Source: Symbiodinium sp. CCMP2592
Lineage: Eukaryota; Sar; Dinophyceae; Suessiales; Symbiodiniaceae
Assembly (NCBI GenBank): GCA_905221615.1
Contig: CAJNDT010003224.1
Location: forward strand, 690,863-754,862
DNA: 64,000 bases
Direction of reading: 5' to 3'
Part shown: positions 10,613 to 21,535 of the stretch, piece after piece
Position numbering within the stretch: the first letter of the stretch is position 1
Layout: every line of letters starts with the position of its first letter
Position numbers and translations under genes: made by a program
The notes under the pieces: generated by a model
The model's input: the letters and a program-made list of their open reading frames with translations, nothing else
What the model was told of the DNA's origin: nothing
The model's database searches: none

Positions 10613-11332
10613 CCCTGGGCTGGCTTCTGGGGTCTGTATGCACGCGCTTCTAAAATCCGTGGGTCCCGGGTACAGGTCCAGCGCGCAATGCTTCATAACG
10701 CAGGATATAGGGTCATGCGCCATGCGTCTCTGGATGCAGATCTACATATACATGCACTTGTACGCATGCTTCTGCTTATACATACATGCATGGAGATGAT
10801 GCATACACATATACACACATACATACATGCATGCAGATATGCAGTCATACATACAAACATACGACACACAGACATATGCACATGCTTCCAGAATGCACAC
10901 AAGTGTAGCACATGCAATAAATCGACCTCAGATCAGAAGTAGCCCTGAACAAAGCGGCATGGGATTAAGTCGGGGAGGTCTCATATTATGCATTGTCACA
11001 GTACACACAGACAAACATGCATATATGCACATATTGCATAATATGATGTGCATCATGTCTGCACTCTCACTCGGATTGTCAAAGCCCTTAACCCCTAAAC
11101 CCTTAAACGATCCATAACGACGCCCAAGCCCATTCCCAAAGGTCTACAAGGATGGCCATTGCTGTGCCGCATCGGTGAAGGAGGACTGCATCCCACTACT
11201 TAAACTAGGTTTGGGGTTTAGGGTTTATAATATATAAGACATTTTCGGAAGCTTCAACACATTCCCTTATGGTTCCTATAGAGGTACCTATTCATGAAGA
11301 CTTTGCAGGGCCCCAAAACTTCAAGTTCAGGG

Positions 11333-11450
11333 TATAGTAGAAGCCACAAAGTTGGAACATCATCATCCTCATGCCCTTAGGGTAACGTATAAAGGATTTC
11401 TAGGGTTAATCCTCCCAAAGCCATGCTCCAACTTTCTGGCTTCTACTATA
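11333..11450. mobile_element. MITE-like foldback element, family 2, copy a
   Basis: A 118-bp element whose ends form an imperfect 28-bp inverted repeat: tatagtagaagccacaaagt at the left matches the reverse complement of the right end, which closes with ggcttctactata. A second copy lies at 28,747-28,865 in opposite internal orientation, sharing the inner motif cctcatgccc...agggtaa. Two similar-sized copies with shared ends and interior support a dispersed non-autonomous element. No clear target duplication; TA is possible. Confidence 0.75.
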
Positions 11451-11522
11451 AGGTTTAGTGCGCTATTGGTTTGAGGATATGCAAAGTCTTCCATAGCATT
11501 TCTAGACCATTATACACAGAGC

Positions 11523-11582
11523 ATATCTATATCTAAATCTATATCTATATCTATATCTATATATCTATATCTATATCTATAC
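11523..11582. repeat. (TATCTA)n-type array
   Basis: About ten imperfect copies of ctatat/ctatct hexamers. Simple repeat. Confidence 0.9.
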
Positions 11583-13150
11583 ACATAGTATACCGGACTG
11601 GTATAAATACATACATAGTACCTTGAACACATGGCTTCTGGGAACCCCAAGGCCCTATATTCTGTCGGAACCCAAAACCTTTTCAATCTTTACAAGTACC
11701 ACCTGTCAAAGCGTCATGGCATGGCCCCAAATGCCACATTTACAACACACAACCCTAGACCCTGAACCCATGAGCCCTAAAAGTAAGAAATCCAGACATC
11801 ACAAGCCCGTAAGCCCCAGAGCCGCCTGGCTCACCTTGGCCCCGGCCCACAAAGAGGGTTTGCTGCAGCTGTCCTGGAGCTGCACTATAGCTAGTTGTGC
11901 ACTTTAGTCTAAGGTGTGGGGTTTGTGGGGCACAAATCCACGGAAGCCCTACGCCTGAAGGCTCTCTCGCTCTCGCTCTCTCTCTCTTTCTCTCCCTCTC
12001 TCTTCGTACATGTATGCAAACTGCACTTCCTGGTCGCACCTTGCATCAACCTTCCAGAACAAATGCAAGCGAGCCTTAGATAATGGGATCCTTTAATCAA
12101 CCGAAAAACCCCTTGCCCCTGCTTGGCAGATGCCTTCGTGGTCAGCTCGCGATATCGGCCGCCCAGGAGGAGGCGCAAAGGGATCAACAAATCTTGAGCT
12201 TGCGACGTGTATCGGTGGATGCAACATAAACACTATGCGTCAAAGACTCATTGCACATGCACATCGATCAGCTGAAGCCTGTTTGGCCCCTCTCATGCAA
12301 GAGCTCCCTCTGCCACAGATATTGCAGCAAAAGCATTACAAATTTTGTATGCACTGCTATGGGGACACGGCTGGAGATATTGCAATTGCCTCGGCAGGTG
12401 ACCTGCTGTTCCTGAACGCCTGATCCCACGCGGTGCTTGCAGATGCTGGCTACGGTCTAATGGCGCTGCCATATCCTAGGTTGTTACGTATCAGCAACGC
12501 CGGAGTTTGTAGGTTAGGGTATAGGGTTTAGTGTTTTAGTGTTTAGGGTTCTTCTCGGTTTTGCGCTTAGGATGTCGGGTTCTGGATGTATAAGGCCTCG
12601 GGCTTTTTTGGCATCCGGTTCTCGATGTGGTGAGTGTGTGCGATTTTTGCTACATGATTTCTGAAGCCATACGTTACCCAATAATAGGCATGGCACTTCA
12701 CAGGTTTTCGTTGCAGCACGTAGCTGTTATGTATCAGCATTCACCCGGAGTTCTGTAGTTTAGGGTATATGGTTCCAGGATTTGTAAAATTTATGGTTTT
12801 AGGGTTTAGGGTTTCTAAACTATTTCTTCGAAGTTGATATGCTAGTGAATCTCGCGCACACTCGCCCCATCGAGAACCAGATGCCCCAACACCAAGCTTT
12901 CTAAATGCAGAAACCCTTAATCCTAAGAGTAAACCCGAGAAGAACCTTATACTTGCATCCGAAGCAAATCGGCTATCTAGTCACCGATCTGCAAGATTTC
13001 TCTCGGCCTTTAAGGCCTGTGTTGGGCCTTGGAGAGGGATCGAGTTGGTGTGTTAAGGCCGATCAGAGTTTCAGATTCATGCTTGGGGTAGAGGTGATAG
13101 GGCCGCCGTGGATTCGTCTATGCTGTGGTGCTAGTGCTCTTGTGCATGTG

Positions 13151-13183
<33 letters not shown>

Positions 13184-13185
<2 letters not shown>

Positions 13186-13323
13186 GTCAGTATGTGTGTA
13201 CAGAGTTCACAAACAAAATCTATCCATTTCTGTATATACATATAATTATATACGTATATAGTTATATGAATATACAGAAATGGATAGATTTTGTTTGTGA
13301 ACTGTGTACACACATACTGACTT
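13184..13323. repeat. long near-perfect inverted repeat (hairpin)
   Basis: The left arm 13,184-13,236 begins aagtcagtatgtgtgtacag. The right arm 13,271-13,323 is its reverse complement with one mismatch in 53 bp. The 34-bp loop is itself AT-rich and partly palindromic, and TA microsatellites flank both sides. Both strands therefore translate to almost the same peptide, which is an artefact. Confidence 0.93.
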
Positions 13324-13619
13324 GCCTATATATATATATATATACCTACCCATAGACCGCACATAGGTACGGGGAATTATCGAAAGGATCTCATGGGTTA
13401 GAGGTTTGGGGACTCCGGAGTTCAAGTAGCTTTGGATGTGAAGGCCATGGTGGGGTATTTCGTCTTGTACGGAATTGGTTTGGAAGCTCTCATATTTAGC
13501 AGTGTAGTGTACAGGGATCGGGGACTCTAGCGCTCCGGGGTGTCCAATAGACCGCAAGCCTCAAAACTAAAGCCCTTCGGTTCACTCGTAGTACCCCATA
13601 GGCTCTGCCGTCATAGGAA

Positions 13620-13686
13620 CTTTGGGGAACGAAGGCTTCCACAATCCAGCTTCGATCGCATCGGTGAGATAGCCAAGGAAGCGTTC
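13620..13686 (-). CDS. region C exon candidate
   Basis: After a CCCAG acceptor the frame reads ERFLGYLTDAIEAGLWKPSF then PK. Natural composition and a clean acceptor. Short and isolated, so the gene link is inferred from strand only. Confidence 0.45.
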
Positions 13687-13951
13687 CTGGGAATCATAAG
13701 GTCTTTCTGATATTCAGGCTTTCATATGATTGCCTGGTTTATAAGTTTTAATTATAGTGCTGCTGTGAGCAGGCTCAGAGAATCTTGAGAGTTGCTGTGC
13801 AATTGAAGTGCACCTTGCAGATCGAGTTACATCCCGCGGCAAAAAAAAAGTGCCTGAGAAACCGCAAAACCCTGAAGTCAAGATTACTGTAGGAAGCCAG
13901 CTCGGGGAGTTTAATCGTGTATCCCGCCACAGAAGAAATGTACGTGAGACA

Positions 13952-14032
13952 CTATTGCAGCTCAGTGGCCAAGTGGGCATCCTGCCAGAGCATCCTGACC
14001 TCCTGCCAGACACGTGTTCGACGCATATATTC
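13952..14032 (-). CDS. region C exon candidate, possibly with stop
   Basis: The frame reads EYMRRTRVWQEVRMLWQDAH then LATELQ and TAG. The stop may be read, or a GTGTCT donor may lie just before it. An overlapping minus frame up to 14,133 is also open (QLSQAPEGYDLEIGDIEASA), so an upstream exon is likely. Function unknown. Confidence 0.4.
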   Translation of the reverse strand, partial: EYMRRTRVWQEVRMLWQDAHLATELQ

Positions 14033-14369
14033 CCCCACACCCAGATGAACTCGACACCCAGTTGAAATGCAGAAGCCTCAATATCTCCAATTTCTAGATC
14101 ATATCCTTCCGGTGCCTGGCTGAGCTGTGGCATCTCCCTCTGAAGAAAGTCAGTCGACGGCGCAGAAGGGATCGAATCCTCAATGATGTCACATGCTCAA
14201 ATCATGATAAGCATTCCGAAGCTGGAATAGGCAATGATACCATCGGATATGCACCCAAGATTCTGCAAGCTTGTTCTGCTCGGCTGCAAGAAAGCGGCAG
14301 AAGTTGTAGGGATAACGGCTTGTCGCCTTCAGCCCAGCATCTGCTGTCCTCAGCAGAGCGTAACACAGT

Positions 14370-14412
14370 AGTAAGTAGTAGTAATAGCAGTAGCAGTAGC
14401 AGTAGCAGTAGC

Positions 14413-14464
<52 letters not shown>
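14370..14464. repeat. (AGT)n microsatellite
   Basis: About 30 units of AGT with AGC variants at the left end. Translates as poly-Ser (plus) or poly-Leu (minus). Confidence 0.95.
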
Positions 14465-15572
14465 CTTGGTGTTCTGGGTGCTGTCGTTGTTGTGGTAGTA
14501 ATATACTACTATGGTTGTTGGTGTGTTTCCCGTTGTGGTGCTGGTGGTGGTGCTTGTTGTTGTGGTTGTGGTTGTGGTTATGGTTGCACGTGGTCGTGTT
14601 GTTGTTGTTGCCGTTTGAATCTAAGGATATAAGGTTGGCAGTTGCGGGTTTTCGGAAGGATGTAGCACGGATACGGAGACCAAGTAGGTGGACCCACACC
14701 CATTGTTCCCACAACCTTGGCCACCTCGCCCCCACCCCATCTGCACCCCAAGGGCGTAATCAAAGAGTTGCAACATCAACCCAAAATCCCGCTAGCAAGT
14801 TTAATTAATATATTGGCTTCAATGCATACAGGCACACAGCCACAGGGTACATATATATATATATGTATGAACTTCGTAGCAATCCCGAAACCTTGAACTC
14901 CGAAAAAAAACTGCAAGCCCTTCTGCCAAGCATACGGCCTTTGGGCCCATGCCATGTAACTATATAGTCTGCGAACGTATACTTATAAGCGGACTCAGGC
15001 CGAATTGTACATGGTGAACGGACCCCAAATGCTACAGTGATATCATGGGTATCTATTGTTATAGTATCTATAAGTCGCACTATGGAATTCCCGGATCGTC
15101 CTGATGTTGTTTAGTCATACCGGTATAATTATATTACAGTGCTTAGCCCGTAAATGCACGCACGCCAAGTTTACAGAATGGCCCTTAAAGCCTATACACC
15201 AAATCATGAAACTTATAAGCTTTAAGCCCGAACTTCAACACATCCTCCGAGCCTCATATTATTCTGTGCCGGCTGACTTGGTGCTAGTGACTGCTGGTGG
15301 TAATATATGCTGACCAATTGGCAGGGGGAGCCATGGTACTTGTTGTATACATCATCAAATTAGTACTAATTGGGTAGGGTCGGGAGACAGGACTGAGCCT
15401 AAAAGCGCGAAGCCCTAAGCTCGAAAAGGAATACACTCCAAATTCATCGAAAGGTCCTATACCCAAATCTCTAGACTTACTGAGCACCCAAAAAATCCCA
15501 AGTTCGAAACATGCTGCTTACTTCAGACTCCAAAGGCCCCTTAGCCCCAAAACCTTGCAGGTGAAGCTACTA

Positions 15573-15582
15573 CTGAGTAGTA

Positions 15583-15622
<40 letters not shown>

Positions 15623-15654
15623 TAGTCGTAGTAGTAGTAGTAGTACTAGTAGTA
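15573..15654. repeat. (TAG)n microsatellite, imperfect
   Basis: About 25 TAG/TAGAAG units with scattered substitutions. Confidence 0.95.
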
Positions 15655-16204
15655 GGTCTTATGAGTAATATTTCGTAGTGCCGTGGTGCTATTAAGTGGT
15701 AGGGGCAATCCTAGTGTGCCAGCGTTAGTGCTGCCGGTAATGGCACCGACTTAGTGGTAGTCCTTGTAGTAACGCCAGAAAACTGTTCGGGTTAGGGTCT
15801 ACTATACAGACAGGATTCATGCGTGCTGGGGTATAGGGTAGGGAGGGATTTGCAATGCAGCTGTCGAGGACAGGGGCCTGGCAACCTAGCCAAACCTAAG
15901 TCTAAGTTGAATGGATGAGTGGACGAATATTGTGTTTAATGAAAATCTGAGGGATCTGACCAATTGAGTCTCAGACCCGACCAAACAAAAATCGATTTCT
16001 TCAGCATACAAGCCTTCTACATAGTGCCAATCTCTGATCCCCAAGTGAGCCCACTATAATCGGACTAGAGCCTTGGAGAACAGGCCATTAAGAGTACTAG
16101 CAGTACTATTGCTGGTACTACACTAGACTAATATAGTATTCGTACCAATACAAGTATTCGTACTACGTAATTACCAGATCAGGACCACGACCTACAGACC
16201 AGGA

Positions 16205-16530
16205 CGTAAATTATAGTACTACTAGTACTAGTACTACTAGTATTACTACTACTAGTACTAGTAGTAGTACTAGTACTAGTACTAGTACTAGTACTAGTAC
16301 TAGTACTAGGACTAGGACTAGGACTAGGACTAGGACTAGGACTAGGACTAGGACTAGGACTAGGACTTGGACTTGGACTTGGTTTTGGACTTGGACTTGG
16401 ACTTGGACTAGGACTAGGACTTGGACTAGGACTAGGACTAGTACTAGTACTAGTACTAGTACTAGTAGTAGTAGTAGTAGTACTACTACTACTACTACTA
16501 TACTACTACTATACTACTATACCACTGCTA

Positions 16531-16609
<79 letters not shown>

Positions 16610-16650
16610 GAGTACTACTAGTACTACCAGTACTACCAGTACTACACTAC
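16205..16650. repeat. compound graded hexanucleotide/trinucleotide array
   Basis: The array passes in order through ACTAGT, AGGACT and TTGGAC units, back through AGGACT and ACTAGT, then GTA units that switch strand to CTA units near 16,478. ACTAGT is self-complementary. See findings. Confidence 0.95.
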
Positions 16651-16907
16651 CACATGACTTCCACCACTACTAGCTGTAGTAATAGTACCATACTACGCCT
16701 AGTACCAGTGGAACACACAACATTTTGGGAGCTCTCACCGGTACATTCGCACCACTACATGGTACAGCCCTCTAACACTAGAGCCCGGCAATCGCACATC
16801 GCCCCATGGCCAACTTTGCACAAGCCCCTTGAATTCCGAATGCCCCCAACATGTGTTTGCCTTCTTATAGTTTTACGATGCCTTTTTTACCCTGGAACTT
16901 CAGAACC

Positions 16908-18841
16908 CTACTTGTACACAGAGCACGAAATTGAAGATCCTATTAAGTTAACAGTCCGAAGGCATATTATCAGGCCAAAAGAAATCTTAGCCCCCAACAC
17001 CTTGGGCCGGCCATCGCGACGAACTCCCCGCCGCACCGTTCCTCTTGAGTCCCATTTAAAGTTCGCTTTGTCGATGTTCCGGATTCTCGAAGCCACAGAG
17101 AGGCATGCAATCCAAGGCCTCATCGCTGGGATACGAGGATATGCTATATTGTGTCATATTATTGTATTTTCGCAAGTGCACATGTATGAACAGATCTGCA
17201 GTGCAGTAGAGCAACGCCGTGCCGTAGATCATGGATCGCTTCAGCGTTTTCGAACCGAACTTACCCATCCAACTTAGCTGAAGGCAGGTATAATGGTGAG
17301 AGAGAAAATGTTTCGTATGTTCATGCACAGAAACACTGTAATGCCAGCAAGCAACAAACGAGTCAGGTACGTTCTCGGAAACAGGTCCGGGATGACGGTG
17401 GAAGCAACTTTGCAAATCCATTGCATCTCTGGCATATATGGTAAAACACTCGACCCTGGTTGCTCGATGGCCCACCATACTCGCCTTGCCATCGCCACGA
17501 GGCATCCCAAAGCCGAACGGGATGCCGTCATGTTGCCAATCCACACTGCTTTGACCGACACATCCCCTCTTGGACACCCTTTCGTCTTCTTCGTGGTAGA
17601 TGAACACATCCAAACATGTGAATTACATGGTGTGCCCATGCACATCAGAGCACCTGGCTTCAAACGAAGAATCCCTTGCAGGAGGACCATAAATCCCGGC
17701 CTCGAGGATAGAACAACACACTGGTACAGCAATCAGACAATCTGCGAACACAATGTAAGTACACGAGAATAGTCGAAAGCCAAGTGGCAATGTGTTTACA
17801 TCATGGTGGCGATGGATGCATGTGTCCAAACGGGAGGATCGAAAGCCCCTTCGGCCTCAACATTGACATTAATAGTAATACACTAATCATTTCTATAACA
17901 GTATTATATAAATACATTTAAATAAATAAATAAATAAAAAAATCTATATATATATATATATATATATGTGTGTATGATTGCAAAATCGAAGTCGGATATT
18001 GTTTGCAGCCCGAGCACGGAAAGCGCGGTGGACGCCACCCCAGCCACAGAACACATCCAGACAGTCCAAGTCCTCGGCGACATCGCTGAAATGCATGTTT
18101 CTTTTGTACGTACTTTGGTACAGAACCGAATTGGGGATGAGGGCTAGACACTGGAATGCCGAAGGTCTGAACACAGTGTTGTTTATATACATGTGTATAT
18201 ATATATATATATAGATATATTACATTTATTTATATATATATACACCTGGACGTACTATCCGCTACGTATACCGAAGGCCTAAAAACCTTTATAACCAGAC
18301 CACAAATCCAAGCTGTCACGAAGCCAATAAACGAATTGAAGGGCTTTACAGAAAGATAAATATAGTTTCATGTATAGGGTTAGTTTTTCAACATATACGT
18401 GACATGTTATAATCTACGGGACTATCACACAAACACATACTTTGACCGGGGCAATGAACAACTCTGACCAGGAATAATTGTGCCTCGCTTTACACCCAGT
18501 AGAAGCTGCTCCGTAAGTGCACATGGTGATCTCGATTGCACAATCTGAAAGCCAATCACACAGCAGTGTGTTGTTTCAAATTGTTGAGGCCTCTGCCCCC
18601 CCTTCCCCCCCGGAGAGCTCGTTGCCTCGTCCGTGAAATCCTTGTTACTCAGGTGGATGACGTAGTCAAGGATGTGAATCCTGGGCGGGTACGAAAATAG
18701 CTGCACTAAAGCTGCAATGCGGCATGCAGGGAACCAAACAGCAGACCAGTAATTCACCTGCATGCAAGCAAGACTCAAGATTCCTGGAGCCCCGAGGGCC
18801 AAGAGCACTGCAACTTCGACTTTCGAAAGAGTGAGCGCCAT
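16908..18841 (-). CDS. gene B: signal-peptide-like, C5-MTase-like dinoflagellate family protein
   Basis: At least five minus-strand exons. Exon 1 (18,841-18,758) starts at ATG with a hydrophobic leader, MALTLSKVEVAVLLALGAPG, then ILSLACMQ and a GTGAAT donor. Exon 2 (about 18,085-17,995) holds DLDCLDVFCGWGGVHRAFRA, a Rossmann-type motif I (FCGxGG). Exon 3 (about 17,722-17,350) holds GALMCMGTPCNS, a WM..SS segment, PRGD, GN and VWWAIEQPGSSVLPYMPEMQ, comparable to motifs IV (PC) and VI (IExP) of C5 methyltransferases. Exon 4 (about 17,277-17,190) reads LSWMGKFGSKTLKRSMIYGT. Exon 5 (about 17,128-16,970) reads DSRGTVRRGVRRDGRPKVLG. The same order of elements recurs in a large uncharacterised family I recall from Symbiodiniaceae and Polarella. 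Exon joins are not all phase-checked. Whether it methylates anything is unknown; the leader suggests ER entry or membrane anchoring (inference). Plus-strand frames over exons 3-5 are open but lack these motifs. Confidence 0.7.
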
Positions 18842-19343
18842 GTCGGGATACCGAAACAAAAAGCTTCACAAAGCACGCTTTTGCCACAGGAACTGTGTAT
18901 GCAACTGTCGACACCTACGTAGATACAGTGACCTAGTCTGCGAGCTTCGACCACGTAACTGAGGCTGCTTTGTACCGGCACTTCCACCTGCACGCTGTGA
19001 AGCAGCTCCCCAAGCACACACGTTCAAACGTACACAGGCATGTATCGCTCAAGGATCAGAAACCAACACTGCGGCTCCGGATTTTTTTTGCATCGACCTG
19101 CATGACATACCCCTTCGAACATGCAGCAGCGGACACTTCAGCAGCGGGTTCGGGATCAGCGCGATCCCTCTTGCTTTGCAAAACACATGTGGCATCCGGA
19201 CAGCATGAGCACTATGGCCCCCAGGGAGCAGTACATGTGCAGTACGGATAAGCTTATCGAATATGTGTTAAAATGCACACTGCAGTCTCCTAGCCCACGT
19301 GCTTCCAAAAGCAGCAACTGCTCAGCCAATTTAAACCAAATCC
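18842..19343. other. intergenic spacer upstream of gene B
   Basis: No exon supported. It separates the start of gene B from the stop-bearing last exon of gene A', so it should hold gene B's 5' region. No TATA-like signal or SL acceptor could be recognised by eye. Confidence 0.45.
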
Positions 19344-19433
19344 TCAGTCTCTGGTTTTGATGAGGGTTTCCCTATCGGCTTCGAACTCGTCGAGCACCTG
19401 GAAGTAGTCGACCCCATCCTGAAGCTTCCTGGC
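19344..19433 (-). CDS. gene A' terminal exon
   Basis: After a TACCCAG acceptor the frame reads ARKLQDGVDYFQVLDEFEAD then RETLIKTRD and TGA. Clean acceptor, natural composition and a stop: a good last exon. It probably follows the exon at 19,745-19,829. Confidence 0.6.
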   Translation of the reverse strand, partial: ARKLQDGVDYFQVLDEFEADRETLIKTRD

Positions 19434-19744
19434 CTGGGTACATGTATAGCTCGTATTTTTGGCTGCATGAGATACTCATACCTCGAAGACCAACACCCCG
19501 AAAATGAACTGCATCCACCCCCCATTAACTTAACTTCCTCGAAGCAAAGCAAAAGCCCGAAAGTCACCGCTTGTTAGGGAACGGATCGCCTTTTGGTTAT
19601 TGTTCGGGGCGTAGCAAGTACATATAGATACGGTCACTAATAATTACTGTACTCCGTTTTGGGAATCGGCATTATACAGCGACACGGGCCAGTAGTAGGG
19701 AAAGCCCTGGTGCAGGTTATTAACACACTACGCTCCATAGGCGA

Positions 19745-19829
19745 GTGGCTGCCTTGATGCATATGTCCACCACGGCACGCATCTGCGTTTCATCGAGATC
19801 GGTGCCACCGTTGATGTGCAAGATCTGTA
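19745..19829 (-). CDS. gene A' exon
   Basis: After a TACAG acceptor the frame reads ILHINGGTDLDETQMRAVVD then ICIKAATR. Protein-like, short. The donor is not certain. Confidence 0.5.
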
Positions 19830-19976
19830 TAGCAGGGCCGGGGATATCGATTATAAGCTATAGTATTCGCGGTGAGCTAGAATGCATTTGCAAGAGTAGA
19901 GACACATTAATTAAGCTATATGCAGATCGACAACTACGATGGATATGCAGAGATCAACATTAATACTGAACGAATG

Positions 19977-20015
<39 letters not shown>

Positions 20016-20289
20016 CACATATATATATATATTATATCGAAACGACTGACAAACTGAGGTGCGAGGTGGCCATGACAGGGGTATCCAGAGCTCAATCCTC
20101 GGGTTCAGTTATGAAAGGGATTGGGCTGTAGGGTCGAGGGCATGCACACATATGTACGGTGTGTACATTATTTTCTAGAGCTCATGTGTAAATGCATGTG
20201 TGGAAAACTACATATAAAATCATACATATTTATATATATATATATATATATATGTAGATTTTTAATACTCAAATACACGTGTGTATTCC
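19830..20289. other. intron with AT microsatellites
   Basis: ATAT tracts at 19,979-20,035 and 20,229-20,255. No exon seen. Confidence 0.5.
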
Positions 20290-20926
20290 AACCAGGAGCT
20301 TCGAAGTCAACGTATCTCCCTGCCTGCTTCTTCTTGTTGGTGCCAAGCTTGCGACACACTCCAACACACCAGCGGTTCCAATATGGCATCACCTTGGAAT
20401 TGTAGTACCGTATGCGTAGCTTTGGGTTTCCTATGCGCAACTGCAATATCCGAAATATTGATGATCAACTGGGTGGCTTCGAAGTTTTCAAAGGAGGGGA
20501 TATCGATCTCGTACGTGTTCTTCTTTGTGCGACGCTTCTTAGCTTCGGGCTCACCCCCATCCCCGTCTTCCGGAACCGGAGCTGCTGCTGCCGGAACCGG
20601 AGCTGCTGCTGCCTGGACCGCGATCTCTGGAACCGGAGCTGCTGCTGCCTGGACCGCGATCTCCGGAACCGGAGCTGCTGCTGCCTCGATCGCGCTTAGC
20701 TTCTGGGCAGCCTCGGCGTCATCCTTCTCCGCCGATCCCCTTTTCCCAGCCTTAGCCTTCGGCTTACTCTTGCCTTTAGCTTTAGCAATCACCGGAGCAC
20801 CTTCGCCAGGCTCTCCCTGCTTGCCGGAACGGCCCCCACGGCCACGGCCACCGCGACCCCTACCACGGCCATCACCCTTCGCTTTGGCCGCGGCTTTGGC
20901 CGCAGATCTCCTCAGCCACCACGCCC
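20290..20926 (-). CDS. gene A' exons: RG-rich, AAAPVPE-repeat and Trp/Arg segment
   Basis: One long frame (about 20,926-20,470) opens with an RG-rich box (GRGRGRGGRGRGG), a Lys/Ala-rich part (AKAKGKSKPKAKAGKRG), then three to four tandem units of EIAVQAAAAPVP and a basic patch (EAKKRRTKK), ending TYEIDIPSFENFEATQ. In a shifted frame from about 20,450 to 20,290 it continues LRIRYYNSKVMPYWNRWCVG then VCRKLGTNKKKQAGRYVDFE. A short intron or frame change lies near 20,450. RG boxes and KKRR suggest a nuclear RNA- or DNA-binding protein (inference). The AAAPVPE units are 39-48 bp, multiples of three. Confidence 0.6.
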
Positions 20927-20938
20927 AGAAGCAAACAT

Positions 20939-21365
20939 ATATATATATATATACTATACAAGAAATCAAAAAAATCCCTATAGTATATATATATATATAT
21001 ATATATATATTAGGATTTTGAAATGCAAACAAACCACAGCTTCGACTGCTGAGCCGGTAGGTCTTGATACTCGAGCTCGTTACCCGACTGGCCCATAGCC
21101 TCGCCAGAGATGTCGTTGTCATCCCACTGAGGACGTTCGCGAATCAAGGGTCCGTCATCTGCCTCGAAGCGCTCTCGATCGACTTTAGGGGGTGATCGTG
21201 TAGACCCTGGTGGTCGTATAATATATATATATATATATATATAGATAGATAGCAGGGAATTCAATAGATAGATAGATATACATATACATATTATATATAT
21301 ATATATATATCTATATATATATATATATAGTGTGTGTTTTATCTGACAGGATCCTTCAGTTCGGA

Positions 21366-21408
<43 letters not shown>

Positions 21409-21426
21409 AGCAATTCTGACGAACTG

Positions 21427-21469
<43 letters not shown>

Positions 21470-21494
21470 CATGTTTACAAGCTTACAATCTATC

Positions 21495-21534
<40 letters not shown>

Positions 21535-21535
21535 C
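20939..21535. repeat. cluster of AT microsatellites around an exon
   Basis: Separate (AT)n tracts at 20,939-20,952, 20,985-21,010, 21,220-21,243, 21,292-21,330, 21,366-21,402, 21,430-21,466 and 21,496-21,533, in introns and spacer on both sides of the exon at 21,034-21,208. Confidence 0.9.
21034..21208 (-). CDS. gene A' exon, acidic segment
   Basis: The frame reads VDRERFEADDGPLIRERPQW, then DDNDISGEAMGQSGNELEYQ and DLPAQQSKLW, flanked by AT tracts. Strongly protein-like against an AT-repeat background. Exact ends uncertain. Confidence 0.55.

Larger units (their letters stand above)
10467..13619. other. long spacer/intron region with repeats
   Basis: I cannot support a full exon. It contains a 20-bp minisatellite (10,530-10,612), a foldback element (11,333-11,450), a TATC-type array (11,523-11,582), telomere-like runs (12,510-12,550 and 12,780-12,815) and a long hairpin (13,184-13,323). 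Weak minus-strand candidates exist at about 12,080-12,190 (GGRYRELTTKASAKQGQG) and 12,310-12,425, without clear splice sites. Confidence 0.45.
14034..16900. other. repeat-rich spacer between region C and gene B
   Basis: Dominated by TAG-type trinucleotide tracts (14,370-14,464; 15,573-15,654) and the compound hexanucleotide block at 16,205-16,650. 14,490-14,610 is a GTT/GGT-rich derived tract. No exon supported; poly-Ser and poly-Leu frames are repeat translations. Gene B's 3' end probably lies just above. Confidence 0.6.

Noticed and set aside
13131..13355. Matching peptides on both strands (IYPFLYIHI)
   Set aside because: Produced by the inverted repeat at 13,184-13,323.
14320..14808. Poly-Ser/poly-Leu reading frames here and at 49,095-49,765
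   Set aside because: They are translations of AGT/TAG microsatellites, open on both strands, without flanking exon signals.
16654..17772. Long plus-strand frames
   Set aside because: The minus strand carries the ordered motifs of gene B (GTPCNS, IEQPGSS, MGKFGS); the plus frames have none.
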